Made by a program: the position numbers and the translations under genes
Shown here: positions 6,581-15,642 of the stretch, one piece after another
Position numbering within the stretch: the first letter of the stretch is position 1
How the letters are laid out: every line of letters begins with the position of its first letter
DNA from: Leuconostoc palmae
GTDB taxonomy: Bacteria > Bacillota > Bacilli > Lactobacillales > Lactobacillaceae
Length of the DNA stretch: 64,000 bases
NCBI RefSeq assembly: GCF_019656075.1
Contig: NZ_BPKZ01000001.1
Coordinates: 1-64,000, forward strand
Direction: 5' to 3'
The notes under the pieces: generated by a model
Told to the model about the DNA's origin: nothing
Seen by the model: only the letters and a program-made list of their open reading frames with translations
Database searches by the model: none

Positions 6581-6790
6581 TTAATGTAAAATCTGTTCTA
6601 CTTCTACCTTAATTTCATCCCCACTCATTGTTTTAAAGGCATTCATGTGCTTCAAAGTTGATAAGGTATCCTTATGGCTTTCATTCATATAATGATTCCA
6701 TAAGACATCACGTAATGGGGTTTTGTCCTCACTCCAATCAAACACTTCATTCATCGGAAGATCTAACATTTGATATTTTTCATCTGCCAT
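6581..6790 (-). CDS. Hypothetical 69-residue protein
   Basis: A small acidic soluble protein (MADEKYQMLDLPMNEVFDWS...). It is mostly helical by composition and has no recognised family. I use the ATG at 6790 because a G-rich site (AAGGGGG) lies about 9 bases upstream; a longer reading to 6856 adds a basic, unlikely N-terminus. It is transcribed divergently from the XRE regulator at 6955 and ends at a good terminator, so it forms its own unit. Confidence 0.55.
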   Translation of the reverse strand: MADEKYQMLDLPMNEVFDWSEDKTPLRDVLWNHYMNESHKDTLSTLKHMNAFKTMSGDEIKVEVEQILH

Positions 6791-6954
6791 TTTTGTGGCC
6801 CCCTTTTTTCTTACACCTCTGTTATAGTTCTTTTCGTTAAAAATTACAATCATCAATGAGATTAAAGTGGTAATTTTACTTTTATTGTACAGCCTGCTAT
6901 ACTTAATTTTGTAAAGTAAACTATACTTTATGATGATAAAATCGAGGTATATTT

Positions 6955-7200
6955 ATGAAAACGCGGATTCAAGAACTTCGAAAAGCGCGTCACATGACTC
7001 AGGCTGATTTAGCTAAAGCATTAAAAGTCACCAGGCAAACAATTATTTCTTTAGAAAAAGAAAAATATAATGCTTCATTATTTTTAGCTTATGACATTGC
7101 ACATTTTTTTGGTTTGTCAATTGAAGAAGTTTTTATTTTTGATAAAGGAGTAATACATGAGACAAAAAATCCTCACCAAGATTACACCGAAAATGCCTGA
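6955..7200 (+). CDS. XRE-family transcriptional regulator
   Basis: An 81-residue protein that is almost entirely one helix-turn-helix domain of the Cro/CI type. Helices 2 and 3 are MTQADLAKALKV and TRQTIISLEK (residues 14-35). It belongs to the short YozG/NatR-like regulators that usually sit next to small membrane proteins or ABC exporters, and here it precedes both. The ribosome site GAGG lies 8 bases before the ATG. The last 15 residues overlap the next reading frame, which starts at 7157, indicating translational coupling. It probably controls the exporter genes at 7377-9489. Confidence 0.85.
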   Translation: MKTRIQELRKARHMTQADLAKALKVTRQTIISLEKEKYNASLFLAYDIAHFFGLSIEEVFIFDKGVIHETKNPHQDYTENA

Positions 7201-7366
7201 TTAGCCTTATCAAGAAATAATTCTTGAGATATTATTTATCGTATGCGATATTTTAATGATTATTAGTAAAAATATCATGACGCATTACTTTGTTGGTTCT
7301 AATTTAATCTTTCTATCCAATACATTAAGAGCCACTCTGCGCTTGTTACTCAAAAAATTACTATAA
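7157..7366 (+). pseudogene. Small membrane protein gene broken by an amber codon
   Basis: A frame with a strong ribosome site (AAAGGAG, 7 bases before ATG) overlaps the XRE gene and reads MRQKILTKITPKMPD. It meets TAG at 7202-7204 and then continues open for 53 more codons (PYQEIILEILFIVCDILMII...LLLKKLL) to TAA at 7364-7366. The remainder has a membrane segment. XRE regulators of this type are commonly coupled to a small membrane protein, so the whole frame looks like such a gene with one nonsense change (TGG to TAG would restore Trp). It could instead be a sequencing error or a 15-residue coupling peptide. Confidence 0.6.
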
Positions 7367-7376
7367 GGAGACTAAA

Positions 7377-8270
7377 ATGATTCAACTCACTAACCTTAAC
7401 AAAACATTTGGTGATAAAATTGCCGTTAACAATTTAAATATGACATTAGAACCAGGTAAAGTCATGGGGTTAATTGGCCAAAATGGCGCTGGTAAAACCA
7501 CAACTTTTCGGATGATTTTAAACTTTATTGCACCAACATCTGGATCTATTACATGGAATGGTCATCCCATTACACAAAACGACAAACAAAAGATTGGTTT
7601 TTTACCAGAAGAACGTGGTCTCTATCAAAAATTAACCATTGAAGAACAAATTTTATATTTTGCTGAATTGCATGGTATGTCTCGTAGCAACGCTAAAAGT
7701 GCTTTGACTGATTGGTTAAAGAGACTAGATGTTGTGGGTAAAGCTACAGATAAAGTGCAATCTTTATCCAAGGGTAATGCTCAAAAAGTTCAAATGATTG
7801 CATCACTGATTTTTAATCCCGAATTTATTATTCTAGACGAACCTTTTTCTGGTTTGGATCCAGTGAATACCAGTGTGATAATGTCAGAAATTACGCGTAT
7901 GCGTGATCAAGGTGCAATGATTATTTTCTCAAGTCACGATATGAATAATGTCACTAAGATTTCTGATAATTTGACAATGCTAAAACAAGGTCAGGTTGTA
8001 CTACAAGGTGGGGTTCAAGAAATCAGAGAGCAATTTGGTCGCACAAAAGTCTACGTTGAAGGTCCCTTCTCGTTGAATGAGTTAGCACATTTAGAGGGCG
8101 TACTCAATGTGAATGTCCAAGGTGCTGGATTTAATTTAACAATAGCAGATGACAAAACTGGTCATGCAATATTCAAATACGTGACACGAAATGGCTACAT
8201 TCCTGCTTTTTCACAGCAACCACCCACACTCGATGATATTTTCCGACAGGAGGTCGCCCATAATGTCTAA
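7377..8270 (+). CDS. ABC transporter ATP-binding protein, NatA-like
   Basis: A 297-residue ATPase of an ABC-2 exporter. Walker A is GQNGAGKTT (about 34-42), the signature is LSKGNAQKVQ (about 134-143), and Walker B is FIILDEPFSGLDP (about 153-165), followed by the switch His in SSHD. The C-terminal extension resembles NatA/EcsA-type subunits. AAGGAG precedes the ATG. The stop overlaps the start of the permease gene, so the two are co-translated. NatAB exports sodium in Bacillus; the substrate here cannot be told from sequence, and peptide or antibiotic export is equally possible. Confidence 0.9.
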   Translation: MIQLTNLNKTFGDKIAVNNLNMTLEPGKVMGLIGQNGAGKTTTFRMILNFIAPTSGSITWNGHPITQNDKQKIGFLPEERGLYQKLTIEEQILYFAELHGMSRSNAKSALTDWLKRLDVVGKATDKVQSLSKGNAQKVQMIASLIFNPEFIILDEPFSGLDPVNTSVIMSEITRMRDQGAMIIFSSHDMNNVTKISDNLTMLKQGQVVLQGGVQEIREQFGRTKVYVEGPFSLNELAHLEGVLNVNVQGAGFNLTIADDKTGHAIFKYVTRNGYIPAFSQQPPTLDDIFRQEVAHNV

Positions 8271-9489
8271 ACAACTCATAATTGTCATCAAACAAACTTA
8301 TCGCTCACATTTTAAATCACGAGGCTATTGGTTACTCGTTTTATCCCCACTCATTATCTCTATGGTCATTGGTTCTGTGACTTATGGTATCTCAAAAATG
8401 CAAGGCAATACAACACCAACAATAGCCATCGTTGGTGACCCATCTGTTCGTACTATTTTAAAACAGCAAGAAAAAGCATTAGATCTACATGTTTCTAAAA
8501 TAACAGAAGCAAAAGAAGCAAATCAAAAACTGTCAAATCATGACTTAGATGGTGTTTTATTAATTCAAAACAATTCATCAACGTTGACAACTCAACCTAA
8601 AAGCAACACGATAAATAAAACAGCACTTTCGGCTATTTTAGGTGATTTATATCGAAGTCAAAAGGCTAGTGGCTATGGTTTAACTGCTGAACAAACTCAG
8701 ACACTCATCAAGCCTTATAATTTAAAAACAGTGGTTAAACAATCAGCAAATAAATCGACAGATGGTGATAATTCAAGTATGTCCAATTATGGTATTGCTG
8801 TAGCCATTGGTGTGATTACAACGATGATTGTGATGTGGTATGCTTCAATGATTGCAACTGAAATCGCTAACGAAAAATCTTCCCGTATCATGGAAACATT
8901 ATTGGCTGCTACCTCATCAAATATTCAATATTTTGGAAAAATAATTGGTATTTTTGCACTAACTCTGACACACATTGGTTTATACGTTGTTGTTGCAAGC
9001 ATCACTTATTTTAGTTTTAAAACCAATGCTATTGTGATTAGTTTATCTAAAAATTTCTCAGGTTTAACTTTAAGTTTCAGTATTTATGCAGTTAGTTTTA
9101 TATTAATTGCAGTAGCTTTGTATCTCGTTTTGACAGCACTCATTGCATCATTAATTAATGATAATTCTCAAGTACAACAAGCTGTACAACCAATTACATT
9201 TCTTGCTATGGTAGGCTACTTATTTAGTTTTATTATGACTAGCATGCCTAATAACTTAGCAATTAAGATGTTAAGCTATGTGCCATTCATTTCACAGAGT
9301 ATGATGCCGGTACGACTTGTTACAAAAGTTGAAACATGGCCATCAGCCATCATTTCACTATTAATTTCAGTATTTACCTTAATTTTACTAGCTTGGTTTG
9401 GTAAAAGGATATATGCCAAAAATGTTTTGTCATACAGTGATGATAAAATTCTATCTCAGTTTGTTAAAAATATTAAAAACAAGAACTAA
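8263..9489 (+). CDS. ABC-2 transporter permease, NatB-like
   Basis: A 408-residue permease with one N-terminal membrane segment (about residues 22-45), a long extracytoplasmic domain (about 46-175) and five further membrane segments. This is the standard layout of NatB/ABC-2 exporters. The ATG at 8263 overlaps the ATPase gene by 8 bases and has AGGAGG upstream; a longer reading from 8191 is an artefact of that overlap. The motif EKSSRIMETLLA before the second membrane segment is typical of the family coupling helix. It forms the exporter with the preceding ATPase. Confidence 0.88.
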   Translation: MSKQLIIVIKQTYRSHFKSRGYWLLVLSPLIISMVIGSVTYGISKMQGNTTPTIAIVGDPSVRTILKQQEKALDLHVSKITEAKEANQKLSNHDLDGVLLIQNNSSTLTTQPKSNTINKTALSAILGDLYRSQKASGYGLTAEQTQTLIKPYNLKTVVKQSANKSTDGDNSSMSNYGIAVAIGVITTMIVMWYASMIATEIANEKSSRIMETLLAATSSNIQYFGKIIGIFALTLTHIGLYVVVASITYFSFKTNAIVISLSKNFSGLTLSFSIYAVSFILIAVALYLVLTALIASLINDNSQVQQAVQPITFLAMVGYLFSFIMTSMPNNLAIKMLSYVPFISQSMMPVRLVTKVETWPSAIISLLISVFTLILLAWFGKRIYAKNVLSYSDDKILSQFVKNIKNKN

Positions 9490-9510
9490 TTCATAAAGGT
9501 CCCTATAATT

Positions 9511-9975
9511 ATGACAGATACACCGCTTTTCTTAACTAACTCAAAATGGTATCACTACGAAGAAAGACAAAACAAAGATGGTGTTTATTTTCAGAGATTT
9601 GAACTGACTAATAAAGCGCCGAAAGCTGCAATTGATAGTTTTAAAACAACGATGATTATGATTGGCCCCGATTGCAAAATAGACCCAAATAACTTAAACC
9701 GCTTTCAACAAGCATTAGGGTTTGCTGCACGACAACATTTTTTCAGTGAACAACATGGATTAAGCAATAATGATTTATCAAAAGAACTGGTATTTATCAG
9801 TTATGCCATTCGTTCTTATCAACTGTTAGATGATAATTTGTCAGCACCTAACACATTAATTTTCAAAAAACGCATTGCTACCTTATATCGTAAATTTTTA
9901 AAAGAACATAAAACACGTATAAACGATGAAGCACTTAATCAATGGATTGTTGAACAAGATAACAAAATATCATAA
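9511..9975 (+). CDS. Hypothetical 154-residue protein
   Basis: A soluble protein without signal peptide or membrane segments and with no family I recognise. It starts 21 bases after the NatB-like permease and is followed directly by a terminator, so it is probably the last gene of that operon. The N-terminal half (NSKWYHYEERQNKDGVYFQRFEL) is rich in aromatic and charged residues; the C-terminal part is helical and basic. Its conserved position cannot be assessed here. Confidence 0.6.
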   Translation: MTDTPLFLTNSKWYHYEERQNKDGVYFQRFELTNKAPKAAIDSFKTTMIMIGPDCKIDPNNLNRFQQALGFAARQHFFSEQHGLSNNDLSKELVFISYAIRSYQLLDDNLSAPNTLIFKKRIATLYRKFLKEHKTRINDEALNQWIVEQDNKIS

Positions 9976-10006
9976 AAAAAACGATGAATTTATCATCGTT
10001 TTTTTA
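9973..10006. terminator. Convergent terminator
   Basis: AACGATGA pairs with TCATCGTT, flanked by A7 and T7. It is shared by the gene ending at 9975 and the betaine permease ending at 10004. Confidence 0.85.
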
Positions 10007-11710
10007 TTCATACCAACTATTTGCTAACTTCTGATGTGACTTTAACCAGTCGTTAGCAGCATCTTCAGGTGACTTACCATTTTGAATAGCAAACATAACA
10101 CTTTCCATGTCATCTTTGCTCCAATGGAAGTTTGCCAAAATCTTTGAAAGCTTTGGATCATCTGATTTCAAACCTTTTCGAGCAAAAGTTTTTATATTTT
10201 CACCTTTACCCATTGTCTGTTTTGGATCTTCAAGATACTTTAAATGATACTTACTAAACATCCAATGTGGTGACCAACCTGTGACAATAATATCCTTTTT
10301 AGCTTTATAAGCCTTGTCTAAAGCAATAGCCATTGCTCCTGATGATGAGTCTTGCAACTGCCACCCATCTAAATTAGCATAACTAGCTAGCGTCTTCTTT
10401 GCTGAAGCCATCTCTCCAGCACCAGGCTCGATACCTGTCACTGTTTTATCTGCTTCATTTGTTAAATCAGCAATTGAATTGACTTTCATATAATCTGGGA
10501 CAACCAGTCCTGTCTTTGCACCAGTTAAATTTGTACCTAAAATATCTACATCATTTTTAAACTTGTCATATAACACTTTGTGAGTATAGGGTAACCAAGC
10601 ACTAACCGAAGCATCTACTTGTCCCTTAGCAATAGATTGCCACAAAACAGCAACATCAAGTGGGGTCATAGTAACATTGTATCCATGCTGTTTTAAAGAT
10701 TGTGCTAGAACGTTTGTTGAGGCAACTTCAGAATCCCATTCAACATACCCTAAATTTATACGTTGCCCTGAGTCTTTTTTAGTCGTAACAGCATTGACGA
10801 TACCACCACCAATCATAACAATCACTGTCGCCATAATGGTCCAACGTTTCCAAGGTTTCGTTTTTGTTTTCTGTCCTGGCTTAGTATTTAACTTTTGCGT
10901 AAAACGATCAATAATAATCGCTAAAATGACTAATCCTAATCCGTTAACAAAACCTGAACCAATATTAGCGTGTTGCACGGCTGAAAGTACACCACGTCCA
11001 AGTCCCGGTGCGCCAATCATCGATGCAGTTACGACCATTGATAATGCCAACATTATGGTTTGGTTAGCACCAGCCAAAATAGTATTTCTAGCATTAGGCA
11101 GTTCCAGTTTGATTAATTTTTGCCAGGTTGTTGACCCAAATGAGTCTGCAGCCTCAACTAGCGCTACAGGTACTTGACGAATACCCAAATCTGTCATGCG
11201 TACCATAGGCGGTAAAGCAAATATAATTGAGGCAAATACCCCTGGTACCACACCGATACCAAAGAATGCAACTGCCGGAATTAAATAAACGAATCCAGGC
11301 ATGGTTTGCATAAAGTCCAAAATGGGTTTAACTACCGCAGCTGTTTTGGGTGACTTAGCAGTGATAATCCCTAAAGGTATACCGATAATTAATGAGATAA
11401 CTGACGCCATGATAACTAATGTCAGTGTATTCATCAAATCATCCCATAAATTTTGGTTAGCAATTAAAACCAGTCCAATGAACGTAAATATTGGGAAACC
11501 ATACTTTTTAGGGGTTGTTAACACAGCAATCAACGTGATACCCAAAATCATTAAAGGCATTGGAATAGCAACTAACCCATTTGTTATCCCGTCCATTACT
11601 GACTGCCCAATATGTTGAATTAAACTAAATAGTCCAGACAAGTTGTTTGTGAGCCAATTAACTACCTTTGTTACAATATCTTCTAATGGTAATTTGGGTA
11701 TATTAAGCAT
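10004..11710 (-). CDS. busAB: Glycine betaine ABC transporter permease/substrate-binding fusion
   Basis: A 568-residue fusion of the membrane permease (about residues 1-290) and an OpuAC-type binding domain (about 310-568), the arrangement of BusAB/OpuABC in lactic acid bacteria. It imports glycine betaine or proline betaine under osmotic stress. The binding domain has aromatic box residues ([28 protein letters not shown]) that cage the quaternary amine. The start at 11710 ([13 protein letters not shown]) has GAAGGAGAGG upstream and overlaps the ATPase gene by 8 bases; the longer reading from 11746 lies within that gene. It is co-transcribed with the ATPase and presumably repressed by BusR. 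Confidence 0.92.
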   Translation of the reverse strand: MLNIPKLPLEDIVTKVVNWLTNNLSGLFSLIQHIGQSVMDGITNGLVAIPMPLMILGITLIAVLTTPKKYGFPIFTFIGLVLIANQNLWDDLMNTLTLVIMASVISLIIGIPLGIITAKSPKTAAVVKPILDFMQTMPGFVYLIPAVAFFGIGVVPGVFASIIFALPPMVRMTDLGIRQVPVALVEAADSFGSTTWQKLIKLELPNARNTILAGANQTIMLALSMVVTASMIGAPGLGRGVLSAVQHANIGSGFVNGLGLVILAIIIDRFTQKLNTKPGQKTKTKPWKRWTIMATVIVMIGGGIVNAVTTKKDSGQRINLGYVEWDSEVASTNVLAQSLKQHGYNVTMTPLDVAVLWQSIAKGQVDASVSAWLPYTHKVLYDKFKNDVDILGTNLTGAKTGLVVPDYMKVNSIADLTNEADKTVTGIEPGAGEMASAKKTLASYANLDGWQLQDSSSGAMAIALDKAYKAKKDIIVTGWSPHWMFSKYHLKYLEDPKQTMGKGENIKTFARKGLKSDDPKLSKILANFHWSKDDMESVMFAIQNGKSPEDAANDWLKSHQKLANSWYE

Positions 11711-12896
11711 TTTCAACCTCTCCTTCCGTATCTGCCAATGCCTCAATTACTGCACCACGAATAATAACACCTCGAACACGATTGTTATTATCAGTCACAG
11801 CAACTGGTGTTTGAGAATCATAAATAATTGGCATAATATCAGCAATTAGTGTATCTAGTGACACAGTTGGCATTTCTGCTACAACATCAGACAAAGGCTT
11901 ATGTTCACGTCGTGCAGTAACAGCAGCATCAGATGATAAATAGCCTAAAAGTTGACGACTACGGTCAACTGCCACTAAACCAGAAACCTCTTCATCAGAC
12001 ATCTTGCGCAAAGCAACTGTTGGACCGTCTGCAGATACATTAGTTGTTAATGCGGGAATCATAATACTTTCGGCAGTCAACACTTTCGTACGATCAACAC
12101 CACCGATAAATGTTTCAACATAGTCATTTGCTGGATTGGTTAAAATTTCTTCACCAGTCCCAACCTGTTGAAGTTGACCATCTTTCATGATTGCAATATG
12201 ATCACCTATATGTAACGCTTCATTTAAATCATGAGTAATAAATATAATTGTTTTTTTAACATTAGCCTGCAGTTCTAGTAATTCTTCTTGCATTTCACCA
12301 CGAACTAACGGATCTAGTGCAGAAAACGCTTCATCCATCAATAAAATATCAGGATCATTAGTTAATGCACGAGCTAATCCTACACGTTGTTGCATACCAC
12401 CAGATAATTGACTTGGATATTGATCTTTGAAACTTAGAAGCTTTGCATTATCTAATGCTTTTTCAGCACGTTTACGACGTTCAGCCTTATCAACACCTTG
12501 TATTTCTAGACCATACTCCGTATTTTCTAACAATGTTCTATGTGGAAAAAGTCCAAAATTTTGAAATACCATGCTCATTTTTTTACGTCGAATATCCAGC
12601 ATTTGTTTTTTTGTCAAATGTGTAATTTCTTCACCGTCGATAAACAATTGACCATCAGTCGGTTCAATTAAACGATTTAATAATCTAATAAGTGTTGATT
12701 TTCCGGAACCTGATAGACCCATAATAACGAAGATTTCGCCTTCATCAATAGTCATATTAATGTCATAGACACCTACAGTACTTCCAGTTTTTTCAACAAT
12801 TTCATTTTTACTTTTGTTTTGTTTCACCATTTTTAGCGCTGTTTTAGGGCGCTTTCCAAATATTTTTGTGAGATGCTTAATCTCTACCTTAGCCAT
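11703..12896 (-). CDS. busAA: Glycine betaine ABC transporter ATPase with CBS domains
   Basis: A 397-residue OpuA/BusAA ATPase. Walker A is GLSGSGKST (60-68), the signature [15 protein letters not shown] and Walker [15 protein letters not shown] follow, and the C-terminus (about 275-390) holds paired CBS motifs that sense ionic strength or c-di-AMP in this family. GGAGG stands 6 bases before the ATG at 12896. Transcription is divergent from busR across a 203-bp region with candidate operators. Confidence 0.92.
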   Translation of the reverse strand: MAKVEIKHLTKIFGKRPKTALKMVKQNKSKNEIVEKTGSTVGVYDINMTIDEGEIFVIMGLSGSGKSTLIRLLNRLIEPTDGQLFIDGEEITHLTKKQMLDIRRKKMSMVFQNFGLFPHRTLLENTEYGLEIQGVDKAERRKRAEKALDNAKLLSFKDQYPSQLSGGMQQRVGLARALTNDPDILLMDEAFSALDPLVRGEMQEELLELQANVKKTIIFITHDLNEALHIGDHIAIMKDGQLQQVGTGEEILTNPANDYVETFIGGVDRTKVLTAESIMIPALTTNVSADGPTVALRKMSDEEVSGLVAVDRSRQLLGYLSSDAAVTARREHKPLSDVVAEMPTVSLDTLIADIMPIIYDSQTPVAVTDNNNRVRGVIIRGAVIEALADTEGEVENA

Positions 12897-12996
12897 GAAA
12901 TCCTCCACTTCGTTTAAAATAGGTTATAAAATAGACTAAACTTGAATTATTCCCTACTTCCCATTGACTCTGTTTACGATTTATTTTATACTTCAA

Positions 12997-13066
12997 AGTG
13001 ACCACTTGTTATAAAAAACAAATTGCCTCTTAAGTGGTGTCTTATATTTTTTCACAAGTTGTCACT
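12997..13066. promoter_or_regulatory. Candidate BusR operator region
   Basis: The busA-busR intergenic region holds AGTGAC at 12997-13002 and the inverted GTCACT at 13061-13066, within a longer inverted match (AAAGTGACMACTTGT). A related half-site, AGTGGT, is at 13033-13038, 22 bases before GTCACT. Known BusR targets are widely spaced inverted AGTGAC half-sites, so this is a good candidate. Which halves pair is inference. Confidence 0.6.
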
Positions 13067-13099
13067 TTTGTCAAATCGTCATATTGATGGAGAAAATTT

Positions 13100-13720
13100 A
13101 TGAAGACAATTAGAGAACCGCGATATCGAAAAATTGCTTACGATATCGCTCAAAAAATTGCTGATAATGATTATGCTGTGGGTACCAAACTCCATGCAAG
13201 ATCAACGTTATCAGTTGCTTTTGGAGTTTCATCAGAAACTGCAAGAAAGGCTGTAAGTTTACTGGCTGACTTAGAAATCGTAAAACTAGTGCATGGTAGT
13301 GGTGTCGAGGTATTGTCACGAGAAAAAGCCAAAAACTTTTTAAGCCAATCAGAAAAAAGTTCTAACATTAAAACTATCCATGCCCAAATAAACGACACGC
13401 TACAGCATCAAAAAGAAGATATGAAAACATTAGAAAATGCATTATCTTTATTATTTGATCAGACCCAAAGAATTCAAACGCACAGCCCACTAAGTCCATA
13501 TGAACTTCAATTGACAAAAGAAAGCGACAAATTTGGACAATCTATAGGTAACTTAAACTTGTGGCAGTCAACTGGTGGCACGATTGTTGCCATCTTACAT
13601 AATGAAGAACTCGTTGTTTCACCAGGCCCCTACGCGGTGATTGAGCAAGGCGATACCTTATACTTTGTTGGTAACGAAACAGTTGTTCAAATGATCGAAA
13701 ATTTTTTTTACGAAACTTAA
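13100..13720 (+). CDS. busR: BusR, c-di-AMP-responsive GntR/RCK_C repressor
   Basis: A 206-residue regulator. It has a GntR-type winged helix at 1-70 (YRKIAYDIAQKIADNDYAVG; SSETARKAVSLLADLEIV), a coiled-coil linker to about 125, and an RCK_C (TrkA_C) ligand domain at about 130-206 (NLNLWQSTGGTIVAILHNEELVVSPGP). That architecture and the divergent busA operon identify BusR, which binds c-di-AMP and represses betaine uptake. Its ribosome site is GGAG, 7-8 bases before ATG. Confidence 0.92.
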   Translation: MKTIREPRYRKIAYDIAQKIADNDYAVGTKLHARSTLSVAFGVSSETARKAVSLLADLEIVKLVHGSGVEVLSREKAKNFLSQSEKSSNIKTIHAQINDTLQHQKEDMKTLENALSLLFDQTQRIQTHSPLSPYELQLTKESDKFGQSIGNLNLWQSTGGTIVAILHNEELVVSPGPYAVIEQGDTLYFVGNETVVQMIENFFYET

Positions 13721-13721
13721 A

Positions 13722-13750
13722 GCTGATTACAAAAGTAGTCAGTTTTTTTT
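13722..13750 (+). terminator. Terminator of busR
   Basis: CTGATTAC pairs with GTAGTCAG (one wobble), followed by eight T. Confidence 0.75.
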
Positions 13751-13751
13751 A

Positions 13752-13801
13752 TTGACAAGTTTCTCAAAGGATCGTAAACTTATTCAAGTAAAAAAGTTTA
13801 C
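13752..13801 (+). promoter_or_regulatory. bioY promoter with BirA-type operator
   Basis: The -35 TTGACA (13752-13757) and the -10-like TAAACT (13775-13780) are 17 bases apart. GTAAACTT (13774-13781) and AAGTTTAC (13794-13801) form a perfect inverted repeat with a 12-base spacer that covers the -10. This is the layout of biotin-repressor sites, and birA lies in the same operon. The operator assignment is inference from symmetry and context. Confidence 0.65.
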
Positions 13802-13814
13802 AAAAGGAAGAATT

Positions 13815-14360
13815 ATGAAAACTCAAAAATTAACTGTCTCTGTTGCGGTAATTGCTATCATCATCGTTATGGCATATATACCATCTATTCCAGTGGGTAT
13901 TGTCCCTATTGTCGTTCAAAATATGGGAATAATGTTAGCCGGTGCGCTATTAGGTGGTCGTAATGGCTTTGTAGCTATTGTCGTCTGGTTATTAATGGCG
14001 GCAGTCGGTCTACCAGTTTTGGTCGGTGGCGCTGGTGGTTTTGCACACTTTTTCGGTGCGACTGCCGGTTATCTATGGTCATATCCATTCGCAGCCTTAT
14101 TTATCGGTCTAACAGTTCAATATCTTGATCGTAATCATTATCTTAATTTCGTCACACTATTGTTAACAATTATTCTTTTCGGTGTGATATTGATTGATGT
14201 TTCTGGCGCCTTTGGTTTGCATATTGTTACCCACATGCCTTTATCAAAAGCATTACTCATGCAATTAACTTTTATCCCTGGTGATATTGTTAAGACAATC
14301 TTAGCAACTATTATTACATTGGCACTACGCAAGCGTTTTAGTATTGTTCACAATGCCTAA
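13815..14360 (+). CDS. bioY: Biotin transporter substrate-binding protein BioY
   Basis: A 181-residue polytopic protein with six hydrophobic segments, the S-component of an ECF biotin transporter. Family motifs include IPVGIVPIVVQNMGIMLAGA near residues 25-45, GLPVLVGGAGGFAHFFGATAGY, and a C-terminal FIPGDIVKTILA. The ATG at 13815 has GGAAG upstream; the longer reading from 13752 runs through the promoter. The first gene of bioY-CHY-birA; the ECF ATPases and EcfT are not in this window. Confidence 0.92.
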   Translation: MKTQKLTVSVAVIAIIIVMAYIPSIPVGIVPIVVQNMGIMLAGALLGGRNGFVAIVVWLLMAAVGLPVLVGGAGGFAHFFGATAGYLWSYPFAALFIGLTVQYLDRNHYLNFVTLLLTIILFGVILIDVSGAFGLHIVTHMPLSKALLMQLTFIPGDIVKTILATIITLALRKRFSIVHNA

Positions 14361-14655
14361 AATTAATGGTATTAATGTAGATGATTTTGGTCGATGCTCT
14401 CACTGGCATCAAGAGTTTGATGTTATTGCTAATAAATGTAATCAGTGCCAACATTATTTTGCTTGCTATCTATGTCATAACAGTACATGTGATCATGAAT
14501 TTGTACCTGCACCTCACTCAAATATTAGTGTCATGTGTGGTGTATGTCACTTAGAGATGTCCGGTAGCACTTACCAAACACTATCACAATGCCCTAATTG
14601 TCAACATGCATTTAATCCGCGGTGTCATTTACATCAAGATATCTATTTCTGCTAA
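14353..14655 (+). CDS. CHY zinc-finger protein
   Basis: A 100-residue protein dense in Cys and His (GRCSHWHQEFDVIANKCNQC; CYLCHNSTCDHEF; VMCGVCHLEM; CPNCQHAF), matching the CHY zinc-finger (Hot13-like) family, which binds several zinc ions. The molecular role in bacteria is unknown. The ATG at 14353 overlaps the last codons of bioY, so it is translated with it. Its place between bioY and birA suggests a link to biotin handling, but no mechanism is implied by the sequence. Confidence 0.85.
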   Translation: MPKINGINVDDFGRCSHWHQEFDVIANKCNQCQHYFACYLCHNSTCDHEFVPAPHSNISVMCGVCHLEMSGSTYQTLSQCPNCQHAFNPRCHLHQDIYFC

Positions 14656-14664
14656 AATAAAAGC

Positions 14665-15606
14665 ATGACAACAACAGCAGAAAAACTTCTAAATATTTTT
14701 ATTTCCAATGAAAATCAGTGGGTGTCAGGTGAATCTTTAGCTCACGAATTGTCTGTCACACGAGCAGCTGTTTGGAAAGCCATTAATAAATTAAGCGATC
14801 TTGGTTTTAAAATAGAAAGTCAACGTGGTCTTGGTTATCGTTACACCGCAAATGAAAAAATGAGTGTTAAAGGTATCCAGCATTTATTAACATCCCCTTT
14901 ATCTATTCGTGTTTTTGACACACTAGAATCAACTAATAAACAAGGTAAAATAGGATTAGTATCTGGTGATATTACTGAGCCAACAGTCATTATTTCAAAT
15001 ATTCAGACACATGGGGTGGGTCACTTAGGTCGTACATTCTTTTCTCCAAGCCAAACTGGTTTATACATGAGCATCGCACTGCCAGTTAGTGTTCAAACCC
15101 AAGTAATGCCGAATTTACTGACACTTGGTACAGCTATTTCGGTTGCTAAAAGCATCCATAATTTATTTGGTAAAACAATTCAATTTAAATGGATGAATAA
15201 CTTATGTTTAGAAAACAAAAAAATTGGTGGTATTTTAACTGAAGGTATGATTAGTTTTGAAACAAATACTTATTCTGGTATTGTGGTCGGCATAGGTTTA
15301 AATTTAGTCCCAACTCATGAAATATCGTCAACAAAAATTAACGCCATTACGGATAAACTCACAATATCTCGTAATCAGATTGCTGCTACTATCATCCAAG
15401 ATTTTTTCGATATGTATAATGATTATAAGACAGGCTACTTTTTAACGGATTATCGGCAAAAACTGATTGGCTTAGGTCAGTTCGTTTCTATTCAAACACC
15501 AACTGGTGAAATTAGTGGTACACTTTCAACAGTCACTAATGAAGGTACCCTTATATTAGAAACAAAAGATGGCACAATCACCTTTAATAACGGCGAAATG
15601 CTTTAA
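14665..15606 (+). CDS. birA: BirA-like biotin ligase/repressor with atypical ligase motif
   Basis: A 313-residue bifunctional BirA: winged helix at 1-60 (VSGESLAHELSVTRAAVWKAINKL), ligase core 75-260 and C-terminal SH3-like domain. The domain order and operator-bearing operon support a repressor role. The catalytic signature is unusual. The canonical GRGRxGRxW is GVGHLGRTF here (118-126), so both adenylate-contacting arginines and the Trp are replaced, and KWPND is KWMNN. The Lys of that motif is kept. The protein may be a weak or promiscuous ligase, or mainly a biotin-sensing repressor with another ligase elsewhere. Confidence 0.85.
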   Translation: MTTTAEKLLNIFISNENQWVSGESLAHELSVTRAAVWKAINKLSDLGFKIESQRGLGYRYTANEKMSVKGIQHLLTSPLSIRVFDTLESTNKQGKIGLVSGDITEPTVIISNIQTHGVGHLGRTFFSPSQTGLYMSIALPVSVQTQVMPNLLTLGTAISVAKSIHNLFGKTIQFKWMNNLCLENKKIGGILTEGMISFETNTYSGIVVGIGLNLVPTHEISSTKINAITDKLTISRNQIAATIIQDFFDMYNDYKTGYFLTDYRQKLIGLGQFVSIQTPTGEISGTLSTVTNEGTLILETKDGTITFNNGEML

Positions 15607-15607
15607 A

Positions 15608-15642
15608 AAAAACTCAGATGAATTCATCTGAGTTTTTTTAAT
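15608..15642. terminator. Convergent terminator birA/folD
   Basis: AAACTCAGATGAA and TTCATCTGAGTTT form a perfect stem with A- and T-runs on either side. Confidence 0.85.
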
